Assembly: GCA_036873135.1 (NCBI GenBank) | Contig: JAPTYO010000001.1 | Coordinates: 40,324,774-40,388,773 of the forward strand | DNA length: 64,000 nucleotides | Source of the DNA: Clarkia xantiana subsp. parviflora | Lineage: Eukaryota > Streptophyta > Magnoliopsida > Myrtales > Onagraceae | Reading direction: 5' to 3' | Shown here: positions 24,101 to 34,568 of the stretch, in pieces | How the letters are laid out: every line of letters begins with the position of its first letter | How positions within the stretch are numbered: the first letter of the stretch is position 1 | The notes under the pieces: model-generated | Told to the model about the DNA's origin: nothing | The model's database searches: none | The model's input: the letters and a program-made list of their open reading frames with translations, nothing else | Translations under genes and position numbers: made by a program

Positions 24101-27100
24101 TATGTGGAGCGTTGTCTATTTTGGTATACCGATATCAATAATCTTCCTCACCTTGTTCGTCCCGCTGCAGGTCACACGGACGTCGCACCTACTGCATCTG
24201 CCTCAGATCCCGTGCCTGCAGCGGAGCCGGGGGTAGATGATGCCCCGACAGAAGTCCGTGGCCAATTCAGTCGGGTGGTCAACTTGGAGGACTCCCTCTC
24301 CGAGGACCAAGCTGAGGAGGAAGGCCTAGTCCTCCGACGAGAATCGAGGCCGACTCCTGCTGAGTCATCTGTTAAGGAGACGTCCCCACTCCCCCTCGCG
24401 CTAACATCGGCACCTGTTATGAGCGCGACCCCCGAAGCTCGGACAAGTGAAGATGGGGGAGCCCGTCTGGTAGTACCTCCATTCCCCTTGGATGGAGACT
24501 ATTACCAGGCCTTCTCCTCGGACCAGAGTGCGGAGCCTTGGAAACCGGTGGAGTCTCTGCAGGAGATTTCTCTACATCGGGGGTGCCAGGAGGAGAACTT
24601 GGCCTTGCACTTGATGTCAGGCTCGATCCCGCCATCACTGAGGCGTCCCCTTTCACTGGAAGGGGAGGACATCAAGGCGGACATCCGTCAAATGGCCGTC
24701 CGTCGGATAGAGGTAGGTTATACTTTGCTTTTACTCATCTGAAAGTATTCCGACTATCAAATACTAAGCTATATTTGTCCTCAGGAAATGGCGGACCAGG
24801 ATCGTTGCTTCGGCTACATCCTGTCCCTGCAGGAGGCTTTGGAGCAAGAACGGGCCAACTCCAACATCGAGAGCTTGACTAAGCTCCAGGAGGACCTGGC
24901 CACCTCCGAGGCGTCAAGACTCCGAGCGGAAGAGGGCAGAAGGCAAGCCGAAGAAGGTAGGCAGCAGGCTGAGGAGGGTAAGGCCAAGCTTGTTCAAGAG
25001 GCTCAATCCCAGCAAAGGCGGATTCAAAGCCTTGAGAGCTCGCTTAGGCGGGAGCAGCAAACGGCCCTAGCCGATCGGAATCAGGCCGCCTTTGATAAAG
25101 CGGAATTGAAGGAAACTGCTGATCGGCTGAAGCTTGAGAAGCAAAGGGCTATCGCGGAGCTGGAGGAGGAAAAGGCGGACCGTTCCGCCCAAATAGCAAA
25201 CGCGAAGGTCCAGGGCCGCGAAGAATATCGGAGCTCGGAGGACTTCAAAGCGGATGCGGCGAAGCATTGTCAGGAAGACTTGCAGAATGCCTTCCTTGAC
25301 ATTGTCGAAGAGCTTAACGAAACTTACGGGGACTCCATCGACCTGAGGAAGTCCTAGATTCTCGGCCGAGCCGCAGAAAGGTACTTTAGCCTCCCGTCGG
25401 AGAGTTCCTCCGAAGATGCCGACGACCCCCCTGCAGATCCCTCTGATCCTACCTCTCCGAAGCCCTCTGAAAATCCAGCATCCGACCCTAAGGCATCCGA
25501 GGACCGAGCTTAATATTTTATAACTTAAGTCCTTGTAGTCCTTCATCATTATCTCTCTTGTATTGAACCTCTTAGGCCTTCGAGCCTTTTATTAATATCA
25601 TTTCCGATTACATTATGTTCTTCATAACGCTTTTATCGGACCCTAAGAGCCTTAAGGCTTTCCGTCGTCCTAAGACGCTTTTTAATCGAACCTTAAAAAC
25701 TTAAGGATTTTTCGGACGTCCTATGACGCTTTTTAATCGAACCTTAAAAACTTAAGGATTTTTCGGACGTCCAATGACGCTTTTAATCGGACCTTAAAAA
25801 CTTAAGGATTTTTCGGACGTCCAATGACGCTTTTTATGTATCGAGAACAACCTAGGAATACTTTGATCAGAAGTAACCTCTTTATTGATCGATGTCTTTT
25901 ACATAGCATGCACCACTCAGGGCGACTTAATTACATCTTTGCGCCTCTACGGACGACTTATTTGTCAAACATGACATTTCTTCAGATGTTCACCACTAAA
26001 GGTGTTTCTTAATACATTGCCATCGAGGTCTTCTAACTTATAAGCATTCGAGGCCGGCATGCCTACGATCTTGTAAGGCCCTTCCCATTTCGGGGACATC
26101 TTGTTGATCCGATCTTGTAGGGCGAACTCATTCCGACGCAGGACCAGTTCTCCCGCGTAGAACTGTCGCGACTTGACCTTCCGATTATAGTACCTGGCCG
26201 TCGCCAAGCGCATCCGAGCTTGCACTATGTCGGCCTCCAGCCGTTTTTCCTCTAGCAAGGATAACTCCAGGCGCCTTGTTTCGTCATTCGTCAAAGGTCC
26301 TATCCTGGCTCTTTCTGGACTTGTCGAGGGCTCATAGCTTCTGGTCCGATGGGACGCCACAGCGACTTCCACGGGAGCGACCGCCTCCGTCCCATAAACA
26401 AGTGCAAACGGGGTTTCACCTGTTGACCGCTTGGGTGTCGTTCGGACCGCCCACAACACGTTCTCCAGTTCGTCCAGCCATTTTCCGTCCAAAGCATAGA
26501 CCCTCTTCTTCAAACCCTCCATCACGATTTTGTTGGCAGCCTCCACCTGCCCATTGGTCTGAGCGTGATGGACGGATGCTGTCCGATGCTCGATACCAAA
26601 CTCGTCCAGGAACTTCTCCACCTGGGCCCCATTAAACGGAGGACCATTGTCGCTGATTATCACCTTCGGCACCCCATATCTCGACAAAATTCGGGTCTGA
26701 AGAAACTTGATAATATGTCCCGCTGTTGTCTTGGCTAACGGCTTAGCCTCGATCCACTTCGAGAAGTAGTCAATCGCGACAAGCAAATGTGTGCACTGGC
26801 CTTTTGCTTTCGGAAGGGGTCCCACCAGGTCAATGCCCCACTGCGCGAAGGGCCAAGCACTCCCAATGGGCATCAAATCGGCAGCGGGGGCTGTGATATT
26901 CGGAGCATATCTCTGACACGCGTCACAGGATCGGACAAGCGCCGTTGCTTCCTTATTCATCGTGGGCCAATAATATCCCAAGTTCAGCGCCTTCCTCAGG
27001 ATAGACCGAGCGCCTTCGTGACATGCCGCGACTCCTTCATGCAACTCCCTCAGAATCCGAGTCGTATCGGGTTCGGCCACGCATTTCAAGAAAGGAGTCG

Positions 27101-30100
27101 AAAGCAGACCCTTCTTGTACAACTGGTTATCCACCATCGCGTAATTAATTTACATTCGTCGCAGTCGCTCCGCTGCCACTTTATCTTCAGGGAGTGCCCC
27201 CGTAGTTAAGTACGCGATTATCGGGGTCATCCAAGTGGGTTTTTCCTTCGATCCCGTTCCGATGGCGCACACCTCCGACGGATCGGTGGTCGATAGAATC
27301 ACCTTCTCCAAGAAGTGTACCTTCCGACTCTCTTCCAAAGGTGCCCCCAAGGCAAATTTGCTCAAGGCATCAGCCTCTACATTCTCTCCCCTCGGAATTG
27401 CCTCGATATCAAAGCTTTTGAAGCTCTCCTTCAAGGTCCGAGCCTCCTGAAGGTACTTCTTCATGATCGGGTTCTTTGCTCCATACTGCCCCCGGACCTG
27501 ATTTACAATCAGGCTAGCATCACACTTCACCTTCAAATGTTCAATTCCAGTGCCCTTTGCGATTTTCAGCCCCGTTATAAGAGCCTCATACTCCGCCTCG
27601 TTATTGGTGGCTCTAAATGTTAGGGCCAATGCATATCGAAGTGGCTCCGCCCCGCCTGGCGGAATCAATACGAACCCCGCACCGGATCCATCCGAGCTTG
27701 AGGAGCCATCCGTGTACAACTCCCAGGTGTTCTCCTTATTTGGCTGTTCCGACTGCTCCGCCGTCGGGACCTCTTCAGTATTCCCGGTTGCCCCCTCTAC
27801 TGTTTCCGTTGCTTCAGGATCGGGAACAGTAGATTCAACTATAAAGTCGGCCAATGCCTGCCCTTTGATAGCTGTTCTCGGAGCGAAATGAATCCGAAAC
27901 TCGCTAAGTTCCACGGCCCACTTTACTAGTCTCCCCGACGCATCAGGCCGGTTCAAGAAGTGTTTCAATGGCTGATCAGTCAACACCGTAATTTCATGCG
28001 CATGGAAGTAAGGCCGTAACTTTCTAGCGGTAATAATCAACGCAAAGAGGTACTTCTCAATCGGAGGGTAATTCATTTCACTCTTGGCAAACGCCTTGCT
28101 TACATAATAGACGGGGATTTGATTGCCCTCGACAGCTTTAACTAAAACAGAGCTTATTGCAAACGAAGAAACAGCCAAGTAAAGATAGAGCGGCTCGCCT
28201 GGAGCTGGCTTTGCTAGTGGTGGGAGGGTGCGGAGATGTTGTTTGAGCGCTTGGAACGCCTCCTCACATTCGGCGGTCCATTCGAACTGTCGGTTGGCCC
28301 TCAGCACATTGAAAAATGGCATCGCCCGGTCGCTTGCCTTGGATAGGAAGCGATTCATCGAAGCCAGTCGACCGTTCAGCACTTGCACCTCCCTATGGTT
28401 TGTCGGGGACTGCATCTCCTCTATCGCCCTTAGTTTTTCGGGATTCACCTCGATCCCCCTCTGGCTCACCATGAAGCCTAAGAACTTCCCTGAATGTACT
28501 CCGAAGGCACATTTGGCTGGATTCAGGCGGACTTGGTGGAGCCTCATCCTCTCGAAGGCCATTGCCAAGTTACCAACGTGGTCCGATGCTCGTCGGGACT
28601 TCACCAGCATGTCATCTACATAGGCTTCCATGGTACTTCCAAGCATATCCCCGAACAGCTTGTTCACCATTCTCTGATAGGTCGCCCCCGCATTCACCAG
28701 GCCGAAAGGCATGACATCGTACTGGAAGACTTCACTGTCAGCGTAGAAGGCGGTGTGTGGGGCATCCTTTTTCGCCATCTTTATCTGGTTATAACCAGAA
28801 TAAGCATCCATAAAGCTTAGCAGCTCATGCCCCGATGTAGCATCCACCAATTGGTCGATCCGCGGGAGCGGATAACAATCCTTCGGGCAAGCCTTGTTCA
28901 GGTCGCGGAAGTCGACACACATCCGCCACTTCCCGTTGCTTTTCCTCACCAGCACTGGGTTGGCTACCCAAGTCTGGAATCGGATCTCCCTAATGAACCC
29001 AGCGTCGAGCAACCTGCCAACCTCCTGCTGGATTGCGATCCTCTTAAGTTTTTAAGGTTCGATTAAAAAGCGTCTTAGGACGACGGAAAGCCTTAAGGCT
29101 CTTAGGGTCCGATAAAAGCGTTATGAAGAACATAATGTAATCGGAAATGATATTAATAAAAGGCTCGAAGGCCTAAGAGGTTCAATACAAGAGAGATAAT
29201 GATGAAGGACTACAAGGACTTAAGTTATAAAATATTAAGCTCGGTCCTCGGATGTCTTAGGGTCGGATGCTGGATTTTCAGAGGGCTTCGGAGAGGTAGG
29301 ATCGGAGGGATCTGCAGGGGGGTCGTCGGCATCTTCGGAGGAACTCTCCGACGGGAGGCAAAAGTACCTTTCTGCGGCTCGGCCGAGAATCTTGGACTTC
29401 CTCAGGTCGATGGAGTCCCCGTAAGTTTCGTTAAGCTCTTCGACAATGTCAAGGAAGGCATTCTGCAAGTCTTCCTGACAATGCTTCGCCGCATCCGCTT
29501 TGAAGTCCTCCGAGCTCCGATATTCTTCGCGGCCCTGGACCTTCGCGTTTGCTATTTGGGCGGAACGGTCCGCCTTTTCCTCCTCCAGCTCCGCGATAGC
29601 CCTTTGCTTCTCAAGCTTCAGCCGATCAGCAGTTTCCTTCAATTCCGCTTTATCAAAGGCGGCCTGATTCCGATCGGCTAGGGCCGTTTGCTACTCCCGC
29701 CTAAGCGAGCTCTCAAGGCTTTGAATCCGCCTTTGCTGGGATTGAGCCTCTTGAACAAGCTTGGCCTTACCCTCCTCAGCCTGCTGCCTACCTTCTTCGG
29801 CTTGCCTTCTGCCCTCTTCCGCTCGGAGTCTTGACGCCTCGGAGGTGGCCAGGTCCTCCTGGAGCTTAGTCAAGCTCTCGATGTTGGAGTTGGCCCGTTC
29901 TTGCTCCAAAGCCTCCTGCAGGGACAGGATGTAGCCGAAGCAACGATCCTGGTCCGCCATTTCCTGAGGACAAATATAGCTTAGTATTTGATAGTCGGAA
30001 TACTTTCAGATGAGTAAAAGCAAAGTATAACCTACCTCTATCCGACGGACGGCCATTTGACGGATGTCCGCCTTGATGTCCTCCCCTTCCAGTGAAAGGG

Positions 30101-33100
30101 GACGCCTCAGTGATGGCGGGATCGAGCCTGACATCAAGTGCAAGGCCAAGTTCTCCTCCTGGCACCCCCGATGTAGAGAAATCTCCTGCAGAGACTCCAC
30201 CGGTTTCCAAGGCTCCGCACTCTGGTCCGAGGAGAAGGCCTGGTAATAGTCTCCATCCAAGGGGAATGGAGGTACTACCAGACGGGCTCCCCCATCTTCA
30301 CTTGTCCGAGCTTCGGGGGTCGCGCTCCTAACAGGTGCCGATGTTAGCGCGAGGGGGAGTGGGGACGTCTCCTTAACAGATGACTCAGCAGGAGTCGGCC
30401 TCGATTCTCGTCGGAGGACTAGGCCTTCCTCCTCAGCTTGGTCCTCGGAGAGGGAGTCCTCCAAGTTGACCACCCGACTGAATTGGCCACGGACTTCTGT
30501 CGAGGCATCATCTACCCCCGGCTCCGCTGCAGGCACGGGGTCTGAGGCAGATGCAGTAGGTGCGACGTCCGTGTGACCTGCAGCGGGACGAACAAGGTGA
30601 GGAAGATTATTGATATCGGTATACCAAAATAGACAACGCTCCACATATTCCTCGCAGCCGAAAAAGTTGTAATAACCCGCTTCGAGGACGTGTGGAGTTT
30701 CCCCTCGAAGGACGAGTTTGACGTCCCTGATCCGCCCTTCCATGTCGGGGGCCTGAAGGTCCTGAGGAACCAACTGTCTATATCTTTTTATAGCACGAAA
30801 AACTTCCTTACCTTCCTTTTCGGAGCGAACGCCGAAGGCGGCCCTAACCACGTCCGCATTAGTCTGCTCCTCGGGTGTGGGGGCAGACCTCGATGCCTCG
30901 GAGGTCTTCTTCTTCTTCTGAGACGGCTCCGACGCGTCGGAGGACTTTCTCCTGGACGATGACTTCTTCTTACGTTTCAGCGAGTGGGAGGCATCGGTAT
31001 CCTCCTGAAACAGATGGGCGGTCAGCGATGATCGATGGGCTGTAAGCAATGAAAACAAGAAATAATTAGAAGATTACCCAAAGAATTACATTGGAACGGC
31101 CATCACGAATTTTTCCCCCGGCTCGGGGATCAATCAGCATGATGGAATTTTTATCCGTTGTCGGTCAGTAACAGAAGTGGCCTCGAAGGGCTGATAACCC
31201 TCCTCCCAGCGACGGGCTTGGATGAGCATCAAAGCCCTCTTAGTCTGTTCCGACCATTTACGGAAGGGCACAGGAGGGTCAGCTTCTACGGCGGTCTTCG
31301 GCCATTCGATGGGACCAGGCTTGATGAAAAAGTACTGTTCTTTCCAGTTGGCATTGTCATGCCCCTTGTCGTGGATGATGGCCCGTTCCTTGCAAATCCT
31401 CCAGGACACCTTCCTATCCCAACCCATCTCCTTATATTGCTCGTCGGTCCCCTCGGGTTGGCGGGGGGTAAAGGAGCAGATCTCATCTTTGTTGCAGGTC
31501 ATCTTATAGAGGACCCGCCAGAGCTCCAGAGTATAGCTCCAGTCCTCTTTGTTAAGATCACACCACACTTGAAAGGCAATCCATGTGCGGATTGCGTGTG
31601 GAGAGAAGGTCGTGGGGTAAGTCTTGTAGTGGTTACATAGCTCCACCCAACTCGGACAAAACAGGAGTCGGATTCCCGCACGGATCTGCCCTGGGGAGAT
31701 GAACACCTCGCCTTCATTAGGGAGTGTAACCCGGGTTTCGCGAGGATTGAATTTGAATTGCTCATAGGGATAGCGAGCCCCGAAGGAGGATTCGAAGATA
31801 CCACCTTCTCGGCAAGCCCTATCGTAGTTAATAGGTGCAAGCGAGTTCTTGAGATACTTGAAGACAAAAGGTGGTCCATCATGGGAAGACCCGCTGTTGG
31901 TGGCAGATCCCTCGGCTGAAAATCGTCGATGGAAGGAAGGAGGGGAAATTGAAACCTAAGAAGATCAAAAATGGAGGAAAAAATGGTAATAAGGTGAAAA
32001 ATCTTACCAGACATGGTGACTGAAGTCTTGATCGGAAAAGCTTGAGTGTTTGAAGCGCCGGTGAAAACTTGAAGTATGGAGGATCAAGGCTCTTGGGATC
32101 GCAGAGAAGAAGGAGTAGAGGAAAAGTGAAACAATGTCTGGGTTTAGGGTTTTATAAGAGAAGGAAGAGAGAACTGAAGGGGCGGGCAATCTGAGCCATA
32201 GAATTCAAAACGATTCAATCGGAATCGTCCAAAGTGAAACGTGCTAATCTGAAGAAGGCGAAACGATTTTGATTTGAACCGTCGGGACGCATGGAAGACA
32301 GATAAGACAGGAATGATGACGTACCGTGGTGGTTGAAAAGTGCTTTTTCAGAAAGCAGGCGTGCAGAACCCGAGGCGTTCCTTCACCTTCTATCAGCATT
32401 TAATGCTGGTCTGATCGAGAAATCCTCTCGAATCCAAGCAGGATCCCAAAAGATCTTGAAGAGATCCGAGGCAAAGGCCTCCGACGAAAGTAGGGCAAAG
32501 GCCTCCGATGTTTTAAATAAAGACCCCCGACAGGGATGTTGAAGGGTCCGATATTGGAAGACGCGACGCACTATAAGTCCCTCACGTCTTGGGGGCAAAT
32601 GATGGGCCCCGGCTAAGGCCGTTAGGCCCCTTAACGATTGATAAACGGCGACTAGGCCCGTTGGGCTAGGAGCTGGGTTGCTGGAAGGCTAAGGGCTCCG
32701 ACGGACGGAGGCCCCGACATGGAATAGCCCCGAGTGAGTATAGCCTCGATAGGGGAAAGCCCCGAAGATATCGGACCTGGACGTGGTCGGTCCCGATATG
32801 GGAGTTGACACCACTCCCCGACACCGGATCCTCAATGATGCAACTTGGGAGTCTCCGATAATGATCGAGACTCGCCAGTAAGAGCACAATCCTGGAAATC
32901 TCGCTATGATTACAGTAGTGATATAATGGGCGAGATATGTGGGATACGTATAACTGTACAGATACGTGGCGAGATATACGGCGAGATAGTGGATCACAAT
33001 CCAACCGCCTAATCAGGTAACTGGGATAGCCTTCCCCCTATAAAAGGAGGGAAGTTATCCCAGGTTAAGGTTACGTTTTTACACACATACACATACTGCT

Positions 33101-34568
33101 TGCTTGCCCTGTTGATCACCGTACTTACGTTAAGCATCGGAGAGGGATTCTGGGCCACCGCCCTCTATTCCCCTTCTGCAGGATTGCGAGGAGCTAAGGA
33201 ATCCGTCACCGTAACCAGAGTTCCTGCCGTGATCCAACAATAAAGAAACTTACACAATCTCTGTATACCGAAGTCTCCATGCCGGGAAACCTAGATGACA
33301 CCTTGCCGGTCCATAGACAAGAAGGAGATCGGGTTCCACTCCCTTACAACCTACATTTCAAATACAAAACTTTTAAAAATTTATATCCATTTTACATTTA
33401 TAAAAGTTGAAGAAATGAACTGGTTGTACAAACCAACTTCTTTTAGTGCTTCAGCCATTCGACTTTCAGTAAAGATTTCATTTTTATCACCCGACCGGGC
33501 AAAATTCCCTTGATTCAGATATTTCAAGAAAAGAAGGTTAGCTGCTCTAGCCAAAGTCTCTTTTCCATCAGATTGTGAAGCAAATTCAACAATCATATTC
33601 TTTTGCTCAAGCTCGGTGTTTTCATCAGCTTCCTGCCCAGTGCCCAGAACAAAAGGAAAAAAACAAAAGAAAGCATCATACTCTTGCCATATCTGAACAA
33701 AGCGACCCGGATTTTTGTCTTGTCAAAACATTGTCTTGGTGGGGAGAGAGAATGAATAATTTTTTTCCTGAGCTGGTGCGCCCCAAGTGCTGATTTGACA
33801 TAATCATTGGCTCAGATCAGTTAGCAACCCAACCCGGATTTTTACTTGGCCAAAACATTATCTTGACAGATAGATATAGACTGAAGATTTATCTGGGCGC
33901 ACCAGTTCAGCACATTGTCTCTCTCCGTCAAGACAAAAATCCATTTAGGAACAAAGCAATATACATTGAACTTTTTTGTTTCCACATATGTTTCATACCT
34001 CGAATGGCTTAACATGACTCAACTTCTTCAGTATTACTTCCTTGGATTTCTTAACAACCCCTAAAGAACATGATAAAAGTAAGTTGCAAAATCGCCATGC
34101 ATCAACAATATTACGACAAGCCATAACCAAACAAATACTTCACCTTGTGCATCGTAAATGCATACGCGTTTTACACCAATATCAGCAAGCCACTGCAGAA
34201 GTTTGACTATTTTCGGTGATTGCCACGCATCTTCACTATCTATAACAATGGCAAGGTAATGAACCTTTCCCAAGTTTATTTTCCTGTACCTCTTTAGTAA
34301 TCCACTTGAGATGAGATAGCTGTTCACTGCGTAAACTATTCCGGACAAGTAGAGGATAATGCCGATAGTGAAGTGGAGAAAATGCCAAAGCAGTTGAAGG
34401 CTGATACTACTTATCTGCAGAGTAAGCAATACAAAATGATAATTAATAATGTGAAAGCTGGTGTTAAATTACTTATGAGACAAAGCTTAAACTCACCACA
34501 TTCATATCACCATACGAGCTCTCCAACTTTTTAAGGCCAAGCATGTTGCTAAAAGAGAACTTGAGCAT
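21125..34568 (-). CDS. LEW1: LEW1/NUS1 homologue, subunit of the cis-prenyltransferase (dehydrodolichyl diphosphate synthase) complex, with an 11.8 kb insertion in its last intron
   Basis: This is the non-catalytic partner (NgBR/NUS1 type) of cis-prenyltransferase, which makes the dolichol precursor at the ER. Coding exons are 34497-34568, 34144-34414, 33999-34060, 33434-33632, 33254-33350 and 21125-21239. The sum is 816 nt, or 271 aa, in frame. Key segments: an N-terminal membrane stretch (LLWHFLHFTIGIILYLSGI), HYLAIVIDSEDAW, LLQWLADIGVKRVCIYDAQG, EFASQSDGKETLARAANLLF, PDLLLVYGPARCHLGFPAWR, and in the last exon HMGPLSSMKHGSLLKAIHNF then VRQNYG. The start at 34568 is preceded by a clean acceptor near 34600; a second in-frame ATG lies at 34544. 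A 5' UTR exon probably lies at about 36645-36720. The last intron (21240-33253) contains the palindromic retrotransposon but keeps intact splice sites (GTAAGT donor, CTACAG acceptor). Splicing across 12 kb is plausible but untested. Confidence 0.87.
21394..22147. repeat. Head-to-head partial LTRs forming a 0.75 kb palindrome
   Basis: Bases 21394-21781 match the first 388 bp of the full LTR at 32600-33239. Bases 21782-22147 are the inverted copy of the same segment. The centre is near 21760-21785, around CGTGGCGAGATATACGGCGA. The two halves are almost perfectly complementary. Both stop inside U3, before the TATA box of the full LTR, so neither can act as a complete promoter. Confidence 0.9.
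22733..25513 (+). pseudogene. Antisense intron-containing ORF (aORF) of the Tat element, left copy
   Basis: The frame runs opposite to the element's polymerase and sits between integrase and the polypurine tract, as in the extra antisense ORFs known from Tat-lineage Gypsy elements. Spliced exons: 22733-22739, 22832-23658, 23743-24712, 24785-25513, all with GT-AG borders and matching phase. Exon 2 resembles the 'putative gypsy type transposon' domain (PFCPSWVELCNHY, TFSPHAIRTWIAFQVW). Exon 3 is basic and Ser-rich (LKRKKKSSSRRK). Exon 4 is a long coiled coil rich in Glu, Ala, Arg and Gln. A TATAAAAC motif about 140 bp before the ATG suggests its own promoter. This copy is broken by TAG at 23326-23328 and TAG at 25355-25357. 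The function of aORF proteins is unknown. Confidence 0.7.
25673..25834 (+). repeat. Short tandem repeat, unit about 52 bp, at the arm/polymerase junction
   Basis: About three direct copies carry GACGCTTTTTAATCG, CTTAAAAACTTAAGGATTTT and TCGGACGTCC. The right arm keeps only the first part of one unit and then jumps into reverse transcriptase at CTTAAG (about 29043-29048). The repeat, or its internal CTTAAG, may have served as the junction microhomology. Confidence 0.8.
25965..27149 (-). pseudogene. Integrase of the Tat-lineage retrotransposon
   Basis: The segment is in the same frame as the reverse transcriptase/RNase H block and is separated from it by one TAA at 27150-27152. Visible features in order: the zinc-binding HHCC module (HEGVAACHEG, then SCDACQRYAP), the catalytic core with its first Asp in WGIDLVGPLP, the second in IISDNGPPF, the Glu in TNGQVEAANK, and a C-terminal region with RNEFALQDRINKMSPKWEGP. 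No chromodomain was seen, consistent with Tat. The rest of the frame is open, so the enzyme sequence is well preserved although the polyprotein is not. Confidence 0.85.
27150..29041 (-). pseudogene. Reverse transcriptase, RNase H and second RNase H of the Tat-lineage retrotransposon (5' truncated)
   Basis: The frame opens abruptly at 29041 inside the RT domain (IAIQQEVGRLLDAGFIREI), so protease and the first RT residues are absent. RT motifs follow: KWRMCVDFRDLNKACPKD, FMDAYSGYNQI, MPFGLVNAGATYQRM and the YVDD box. A Gypsy RNase H comes next (FALIITARKLRPYF, VLTDQPLK). A second RNase H domain then begins ELYTDGSSSSDGSGAGFVL, with NNEAEYEAL and a late NVEADALSKFA. The two RNase H domains mark the Tat branch of Ty3/Gypsy. 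The segment ends at TAA (27150-27152). Upstream it fuses to non-coding DNA that normally follows the antisense ORF. Confidence 0.88.
29232..32014 (-). pseudogene. Antisense intron-containing ORF (aORF), right copy
   Basis: This is an inverted, nearly identical copy of 22733-25513. Paired coordinates sum to about 54747. Exon layout, splice sites and the TATAAAAC motif upstream of the ATG are the same. Its lesions differ: TAG near 29691-29693 (CAG to TAG) and a 1-nt deletion in a T-run near 31146 that shifts the frame. It lacks the two stops of the left copy (TGG instead of TAG, and AAG instead of TAG). Each arm therefore preserves information lost in the other. Confidence 0.7.
32591..32599 (+). 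promoter_or_regulatory. Polypurine tract next to the full LTR
   Basis: GGGGGCAAA lies directly before the LTR start (TGATGGGC). The mirrored copy TTTGCCCCC lies at 22148-22156. This is the expected plus-strand primer position and fixes the LTR orientation: U3 starts at 32600 and reads rightward. Confidence 0.75.
32600..33239 (+). repeat. Full-length LTR of the Tat element (640 bp)
   Basis: It starts TGATGGGCCCCGGC and ends GTGATCCAACA. A TATA box (CCTATAAAAGG) lies at about 33039, followed by a roughly 190-bp R/U5 region. It is the only complete LTR in the insertion. It would fire rightward, antisense to LEW1, out into the flanking LEW1 exon at 33254. Confidence 0.85.

Larger units (their letters stand above)
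21394..33239. mobile_element. Palindromic, rearranged Ty3/Gypsy Tat-lineage LTR retrotransposon
   Basis: One insertion, bounded by TG...CA LTR ends and a perfect 5-bp target duplication ATAAA (21389-21393 and 33240-33244). In plus-strand order: LTR fragment (+) 21394-21781; inverted LTR fragment (-) 21782-22147; polypurine tract (-); antisense ORF (reads +) 22733-25513; integrase, RNase H and RT (-) 25965-29041; second antisense ORF copy (reads -) 29232-32014; polypurine tract (+) 32591-32599; full LTR (+) 32600-33239. The polymerase block is in a normal order for the minus strand, with an inverted duplicate of the element's 3' third attached to its truncated 5' end. Gag, protease, the RT N-terminus and the primer-binding site are missing, so it cannot be autonomous. 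The arms are nearly identical, suggesting a young event. Template switching during reverse transcription before integration is the simplest explanation (inference). Confidence 0.85.

Noticed and set aside
22733..25513. First read as the gag gene of the retrotransposon
   Set aside because: It runs opposite to pol, lies between integrase and the polypurine tract, has introns and its own TATA motif, and shows no CCHC zinc knuckle. An antisense extra ORF fits better.
26276..28820. Plus-strand open frames opposite pol
   Set aside because: Shadows of the reverse transcriptase and integrase frames; no independent signature.
32600..33239. First read as a 5' LTR for minus-strand transcription
   Set aside because: The TATA box and the adjacent polypurine tract show that this LTR reads on the plus strand and is a 3' LTR.
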